A DNA stretch of 64,000 nt from Eurosta solidaginis (taxonomy: Eukaryota > Arthropoda > Insecta > Diptera > Tephritidae), in contig NC_090319.1 of assembly GCF_040869045.1 (NCBI RefSeq), positions 389,375,601 to 389,439,600 of the forward strand, in the 5' to 3' direction. Under the pieces are notes generated by a model. That model did no database searches. It worked only from the letters and a program-made list of their open reading frames with translations, and was not told the origin of the DNA. Shown here in pieces: positions 57,291-64,000 of the stretch; within the stretch, counting starts at the first letter, position 1; every line of letters begins with the position of its first letter. A program made the translations under genes and the position numbers.

Positions 57291-58151
57291 ATGTGATACT
57301 TAAGAATAGTGCGTCAAACTAGTGGACCCCTTGTAAGCTACCTTTGATCTTTTTTATTCTTTTTGTTTATGGTTATCTTCTTATTGTCTTAAGTTGTTCC
57401 AAGCCGTTAATGTACACCATTGATGTAGGCATATGCTAGAGGAGTCCCCCTTAAGTCGACTTAAACCTGATTGGCTGATGCTCTGTGAATGCCATGTCGT
57501 ATAAACTGAAGAAGTGTAAATCATTGAGCTTTACTTGGAAATCGTTGCGCCTTTATAATTACATTATCGATCACTAGAAAATTGAAGAAGTCACTACCTT
57601 CATTTACTTGGGGTTACCATGGTATTCATAAAGCTGATTATAAATTTTCAAATTAAAATTAACCCTTATCACGTATGTTATTACGAGAAATGGACTCTTA
57701 ACTGAAAACTATTCATTTCGTAGCTATCAACAAACTTTCCATTCCGAGGTCATAAAGAGTTCGAATTGGAATTTATGTGAATAATGTAAAGGTAAAACTT
57801 ATTTGAGGGACTCTGTAAGCTTGCTTGGTTTTTCATTTATAAAATCTGTAAACTACCTCTGAATACAAGTTTAATTTATTTAAGTAGTCTCTAAGATTTG
57901 ATCAATCTGAAATATAGAAAAAAAAACTTTCCTGGGTAAATGAAATGAAATGTATAAAGTTTCTTCGTGAATTTTTATTAGTTTAAGCAAAAAAAAAGTA
58001 TTGCAAGCATGCCCACCTACGCACGCACTCGCAAAATTTCGCATTTATAATATAACCAAAATAAATTAAGTAAAATAACACCATCTGGGGCAATACTCAC
58101 ATACATATTTGCAATTTAGCTGCGTTGCGTATACGCCGCGTGTGTCCTTTT
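57291..58151. other. Non-coding DNA, nothing recognised
   Basis: Possibly includes further decayed LINE sequence just after 57290, but nothing can be matched. No other signal. Confidence 0.4.
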
Positions 58152-59666
58152 TATACTTAGCTGAGCAGAGCTCACAGAGTATATTAACTTTCTTCGCATA
58201 ACGGTAATCCGTAACGGCATAAACGAATCGAGATAGATATATACTTCTATATATCAAAATGATCTGGGCGAAAAAAGAAATTTATTTAGCCATGTCCGTC
58301 CGTCCGTCCGTTCGTAAACACGATAACTTGAGTAAATTTTGAGGTATCTTTGATGAAATTTGGTATGTAGGTTCCTGGGCGCTCATCTCAGATCGCTATT
58401 TAAAATGAACGAAATCCGGACTATAATCACGCCACTTTTTCGATATGGAAAACTTCGAAAAATCCAAAAAGTGCTATAATTCATTACCAAAGACGGGTAA
58501 AGCGATGAAACTTGGTAGGTGGGTTGACCCTATGACGTAGAATAGAAAATTAGCAAAGTTTTGGACAATGGGCGTGGCACCGCCCACTTTTGAAATAAGG
58601 TAATTTGAAAGTTTTGCAAGCCGTAATTTGACAGTCGTTGAAGATAACATGATGAAATTTGGCAGGAACGTTACTACTATTATTATATATTTGCTAAATA
58701 AAAATTTGCTAAATCGGATGAAGAACACGTCCACTTAAAAAACATTTTTTTAAGTCGAATTTTAACAAAAAGTTAACATCTTTACAGTAAATTATGTCAA
58801 CATTCAACTCCAGTAATGATGTGGTGCAAAAAAATACAAAGATAAAAGAAAATTACAAAATGGGCGTGGCTCCGCCCTTTTCCATTTAATTTGTCTAGAA
58901 TACATTTAATGCCATAATTCGAACAAAAATCAACCAATCCTTGTGCATTTGGATATATCTTTACTAAACTTAGTTCACGTACTTATCTGAACTCACTTTA
59001 TCTTGGTATAAAAAATGGCCGAAATCCGACTATGACCACGCCCACTTTTTCGATATCGAAAATTACGAAAAATGAAAAAAATTATTCCATGATTCTATAT
59101 CAAATATGAAAAAAGAGATGAAACATGGTAATTGGATTGGTTTATTGACGCAAAATATAACTTTAGAAAAAACTTTGTAAAATGGGTGTGCAACCTACCA
59201 TATTAAGTAGAAGAAAATGAAAAAGTTCTGCAGGGCGAAATCAAAAGCCCTTGGAATCTTGGCAGGAATACTGTTCGTGGTATTACGTATATAAATAAAT
59301 TAGCGGTACCCGACAGATGATGTTCTGGGTCACCCTGGTTCATATTTTGGTCGATGTCTCAAAAACGCATTCACATATACAACTAAGGGCTACTCTCTTT
59401 TAAAACCCTCATTAATACTTTTAATTTGATACCCATATCGTTCAAAATAAATTCTATAGTCACCCCTGGTCCACCTTTATGGCGATATCTCGAAAATGCA
59501 TCGACCTATAGAACTAAGGCCCACTCCCTTTCAATGTCATACAAACACCTTCCAGGGTTACCCTAAGTTCATTTTCGTACATGTTGATTTTCCCTTATTT
59601 TGTCTCCAAAGCTCTCAGCTGAGTATGTAATGTTCGGTTACACCCGAACTTAGCTTTCCTTACTTT
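58152..59666 (+). mobile_element. DINE-1/Helentron-like element (CAGCTGAG subfamily), ends intact, inner deletion
   Basis: The left end is TATACTTAGCTGAGCAGAGC, followed by 'cgcataacggtaatccgtaa' as in the copy at 33093. (GTCC)n lies at 58294-58312. A gap near 58945-58950 removes the second GTCY tract and its neighbours (compare about 55060-55200 of the longer copy). The tail has about two units. The right end has CTCAGCTGAGTATG (59614-59627), hairpin GTTCGGTTACACCCGAAC (59632-59649) and CTTTCCTTAC. Confidence 0.9.
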
Positions 59667-62600
59667 TTCAATCTTAAAATTTCAACGAACAAATTTTATG
59701 TATGAGTAATTTTGGTGTTATATGCTGCCAATTAGTTTGGAGACATTTTTTTTTTGGCGCGTGACTGAAGGTGTTTGCGTAGGTGTTTTGAACAGTGGGT
59801 TGTTTTTTCAAAAAATATTTTAAAAAGATTTGGAAAACTTTAGAAAAGCCTCTGTGTCTGATAAAAAACAATATTAATTTTGAACTTATACAAAAGCGTT
59901 TATGAGGCAAAACTTCGTAGGGTATATTTGGTACGAAGAAGTCGATTTACACAAAATATGCCAAGTGTGTAGAAATTTTTTACGATAGTGATCAAACTTA
60001 GTTACTGTGACTGGCTGCTCTCGTATTCTTTTTACGTTATTTAAGTTCAGCACACAATTTTTTATCGGTTAGGGGAAGATTTTTTAATTGATTTTTATAA
60101 TGACTTGCAGTTTTTGTTATTTTAAACACACTTTTAACGAAATATTTTGCTATACAAAGGAGCTTACTAAAAATATGGTTTTCATTTGGCTGTCAATGTT
60201 ATGAAAAAGGAAATTGACAAAAAAAATTTGGCACGTGGGTGGATGCGTAATTATGGTCTTTAGAAATAACGTAAGTGTAAATTTTTAGGTAGGGGTTAAA
60301 ACCTTTTTATAAGAAATATGTTATATTACGAATATTTTCTTCAGCATTAACCCATTTCAAGAATGGTAGTTGTATGCTAATGCTAGGTTTCGATTTAAGA
60401 GTGAAATTGAACTTTTGTACAACTTTAGCTGCTTTTGGTAATCTTCTTAAATTTGAAAAGGTTTAAAATTTCTTCTATAAAATATTAGACGTCAAATCCC
60501 TTTCTGAACAAACAAAATTTTTTATTCGAAAATGCCGTTTATGGAAAATTTGTGTGTGTTAAGTAAAAAGTCTTAAATACAATTTAATATATGCGTATTA
60601 GGGCGGCCTTAAGAAAAACAAGTTAATAATTTTTATAGTATGACCCCTTAAATGGTAACACGGCAATCAAAAAACAAAATATATACTTTGATCAAAATTC
60701 CAAAATAAAAATTTTTTGGTTTTGTTTAATAACTAAAATCAGTAATCCTCTATCAAAAAAATTGCATATAAATTTCGGTAAGATAGTGATATGAAGAATT
60801 TAGTAATACAGAATGTAACAATAGGACAAACGTGGGCGTGTTATCAATTTGTTTTCCTATTCATACCGATTTGTTATCGATCTATGGGTTTTTTAACGGC
60901 ATGGCAGCGATAGGTGAGTGTATCGTCGAACACAGACTTCTACAAAGGAATCTTTACACATCGAACATTAGGAGAACTTGATACCCACGCCTCTTTTTGG
61001 GCGCCCATATCAAAAAATTTTTAAGTTTTTATAACGTTTTTGGTTGGCAAAAACTAATCACCTGAATAATTGGCAATATTATTTGTTAAGGAGAAAGAAG
61101 AAAAATGCACAAAATTTTAAAAATACATTTTTTTATAGTTTGAACATACCTTTTTTCTAAACAAGTTTACTCCACTTAGAATATAGTATAGAATATAGTA
61201 AAGAAGCTACCACTTTGGTTAAAACGAAGTTAACAAAGTATTACATAGCTTAAGGAAAGTACCGCCAAAATCCTACTATTGAGTAATTCGCTACGCTATT
61301 GAAATTCATGACTGCTTTGAAGATCCTTCGGATTTCGTAACGGCAAATAAAAATTTCCTTATACACGACGTGGCTCACAGTAGAGAGTAAGAAACCCTAT
61401 AATATTTCTTCTATGATTGCGCTCTATGCGCTGTTCATTTTTAGAGTCGGAGCATTGACAGAGCATATTTTTTACTACTATGGAGTTGCAAATGTAAACC
61501 CTAGAATTGAGTATGAACCAATAATATATACTTATCTTTGATAATTGGTGCTTTAAATTACACCGGGTTTGTGTGGTTCGCAAAACGACAGTTTCTACGC
61601 GTTGGCGTTTCGACGTGTGCCTTTATTGTTCGCGTATAACTCTATCGAATACTCTCCTTACGTATCCGGGTTTTTTCCATTTGATTTGTTTCAAAACTCT
61701 TTGGTGTTAATTGTTAATGTTTTAGTATTCCAAAACCAGAAGGCTGCTGAACTTAATTGTTTGGTTTGATTATGCGCTACCAAAATTGTGCTAACACCGC
61801 TACGCCTTTAACTTTTACTCAACTCAAATGAGCAAATAAGACGCTGTATCTGATCTTTTAGCTATGCAGCGGCACCCTTCAACAAAATTAATGAACATCT
61901 GTACGATATTTTATATATCGTTTTCATTGCATGTAATTTGACAGTAAAAAGCTAGAATTTTTTGGTTTTAATATATCAACGGCGTCAAAAATTCTGTACA
62001 ACGGGAAGGTGACGCTAATAGGAAATTGGCAGGTCAAAATGACACTTTTAAATTGTGTGAGATAAGACACATCGTGAACTGAATACATTTCTACGAAAAT
62101 ATATCTACATTTATACATACAAAAGTTAAAACTTTTCCGATGCATTATAAATTATTTGCTTTGAAAAGTATTGAATGCGTATGAATCTGTATTAGGGATG
62201 CTGCGAGTATCATTTCAATGGGTGTTAGTAAAATCGTAATTAATACTTAAATTTACTCCCGATACTGTATTTTTTCGAATATGAATATCTTGAAACATGC
62301 AGTACAAAAGAAACAAAATTTTGATCAAAAAGTATACAGGGGTTATAGATATAGTAGAACATTAAAAATGATAAAATGAAGAAAAAGAATTAATCTTCTT
62401 AAAGACTTATGTAATATTTTGAAGGGTAACTACCATCGTTCACGGTAAACGTAAGGTGTATGCGTCGTCCTTATACATAAGTGGTATGCTATATCGGAAT
62501 GATATGTAGAATGTAAATGCCAGCGTAGTGTGCGGTGTTGGTCTACTGGATGGAGTTTTGAAGAATTTGTAAGCGTAGGCATAGTGTGGGCCTGCGATGG

Positions 62601-64000
62601 TTGCAGTGTTACAAGCGCATTCACCCACGCCATGTCTTAGTTGTTGAAAACTTTATCCGCATTGCCTGCCTTGGATATTTTATTCTTTTTGCAGAGTACA
62701 TACTTTTTTGTTGAAACTGTTATTTTTGCTTTTGTTCTATTTAGAAAACTACAAAAAATTTACCAGTAGACTAAATAAAAAATTTCCCTCGACTTAGTTC
62801 TGTTCTATATACAAATAAGAAAATCTTAATCATTCAATAAAATGTTGCTCGATTTATAGAAAATTTTTTTAAGAAACGCTTTCCTTATTTAAGAAGTGTT
62901 TTTCCTGAGGGTATGGAGAAAAATTAGTTTTTCGTTGACAATCTTAAATAACTTCGAAAAATATAAAATTTATTTTTTGGTATAAAAAAGGCGTAATAAA
63001 AGATTTCCCAATTTTTTTTGGAAATTGATTATATTACAAAACTTAAATATATTTAAATATTATTTTTGTTCGATTGTATGATAACCTAAATTTTAATCAA
63101 AAAATTTAATCAAATAGTATTTGCATTGAAAAAAGTTCGAAATTCGAACATTCAAATGCTGTGTGGGAATATCATTATTATGCATTTTTGTGGTTGAAAA
63201 GTACACCTTTCCCATATTTGTATCAGCACAAGCATGCTCCGACATCCCTAATATGTAGATATATTTCTAAAAATATGGAAAATCAATGGTATGCAGGGCG
63301 AAATGGTGTGATTATGAGATTGTGGGGAAAAGTGTCAGTCAATGTCGCCACGTCTTATTTCAATTCAATATACATATATTGAATACGAAATGTACATATT
63401 CGATATTCTTGCTGACTAATGCCTAAACAATTATACAAATGGAAAAAAAGTCAAAGCGATAGCAAATAATGCATGTTTTAATGTATATATATTTTAATCT
63501 AACTAATTACTCAAGTTATATTAGGCAACATGGGTTAAAAAAATTGTTTGAAATTACATTAGTTCTATTAAATTAATATTTAAGTTAGTTTTCAATTTTC
63601 ATTTTCCTTATAAATGACCAAAGTTTAAAAAAGCTTTTCTGGAAATTAGTATTAAATATTATTTTATTATTTTTAAATTTAGTACAAAAATTGTTTTACG
63701 TTCATATATAAACACTGCCGTTCATTGCAAAAGTTTTGGATTTTCACTATCATTAAATATGACTGTCGTCGAATCAGCAGCTTAAAAAAGGCCGTCAAAA
63801 TACATTTATACTTACACACACATTTTTTAAAACACTACCAAATTTCAATCATTTACTTTCACTCATTCTAGCTTATGAATACCCCAATTAAAATAAATAT
63901 TAATAAGTATGACTAGCAAATTTCAAGCTCCATTTTGTTTCCTTACGGGTGTCCCAGGCAACAGCGTTCACAGGCTTCCTTTGTACAAAAGCGATTACGA
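59667..64000. other. AT-rich non-coding DNA, nothing recognised
   Basis: More than 4 kb without a supported gene or transposon. At 60835-60895 a few TTATCAATTTG and TTATCGAT words recall the array at 22080. Short frames, including the nearly coincident minus pair at 62430-62633, show no domain. No tRNA-like or hairpin RNA gene was recognised. Confidence 0.45.

Overview
The window looks like non-coding, repeat-dense chromosomal DNA from a higher fly. It is AT-rich, and I found no host protein-coding gene, rRNA gene or convincing cellular tRNA gene on either strand. Nearly all recognisable content is transposon relics and short-period or degenerate tandem repeats. The elements present (DINE-1/Helentron-like repeats with (GTCY)n tracts and a GTTCGG..CCGAAC end hairpin, a Penelope-like relic, hAT and LINE relics, a tRNA-derived SINE) fit a brachyceran dipteran. 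A tephritid fruit fly is my best guess, from remembered repeat families and not from a search. The window could be intergenic or lie inside a very long intron.

Layout. 1-6.5 kb: AT-rich sequence, a 3'-truncated DINE-1-like element (1250-2750), a degenerate TTTCGGGA-type array, an LTR fragment and a decayed LINE with a (CAA)n tail. 6.5-14 kb: a TTTTTTCAAATC array, about 5.8 kb of mostly single-copy AT-rich DNA, then about 1 kb of purine-only-like DNA built on an AAGGAT hexamer. 14-17.8 kb: a complete 930-bp DINE-1-like subfamily, SINE copies and a Helitron 3' end. 18.6-22.9 kb: a degenerate GGAACCGGTTA array, a solo LTR inserted into the edge of a small inverted-repeat element, a 627-bp inverted-repeat element and a TTATCGAT array. 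24-33 kb: three more arrays of that satellite in reverse orientation, Helitron 3' ends with covarying hairpins, two Pif1-type Helitron helicase relics, a 24-nt C tract and a 1.6-kb array of 89/100-bp units. 33-42 kb: a DINE-1-like element broken by a Penelope-like RT fragment, a (TTTTC)n tract, LINE relics and a complete DINE-1-like element sitting inside a 131-bp repeat. 42-51 kb: a hAT transposase relic, a Harbinger-type MITE and a DINE-1-like element. 51.4-53 kb: a fold-back array with a perfect palindrome at its centre, carrying a second solo LTR. 54-60 kb: two DINE-1-like elements flanking a LINE RT relic. 60-64 kb: AT-rich DNA with nothing recognised.

The parts interact as nested transposons, not as genes. 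The most informative signals are (i) DINE-1-like subfamilies whose 5' and 3' inner repeats change together, (ii) Helitron end hairpins preserved by compensatory changes, (iii) a ~130-bp tandem module shared by the DINE-1-like elements and by DNA next to a helicase relic, and (iv) several families of degenerate short-unit arrays, one organised as a large inverted repeat.
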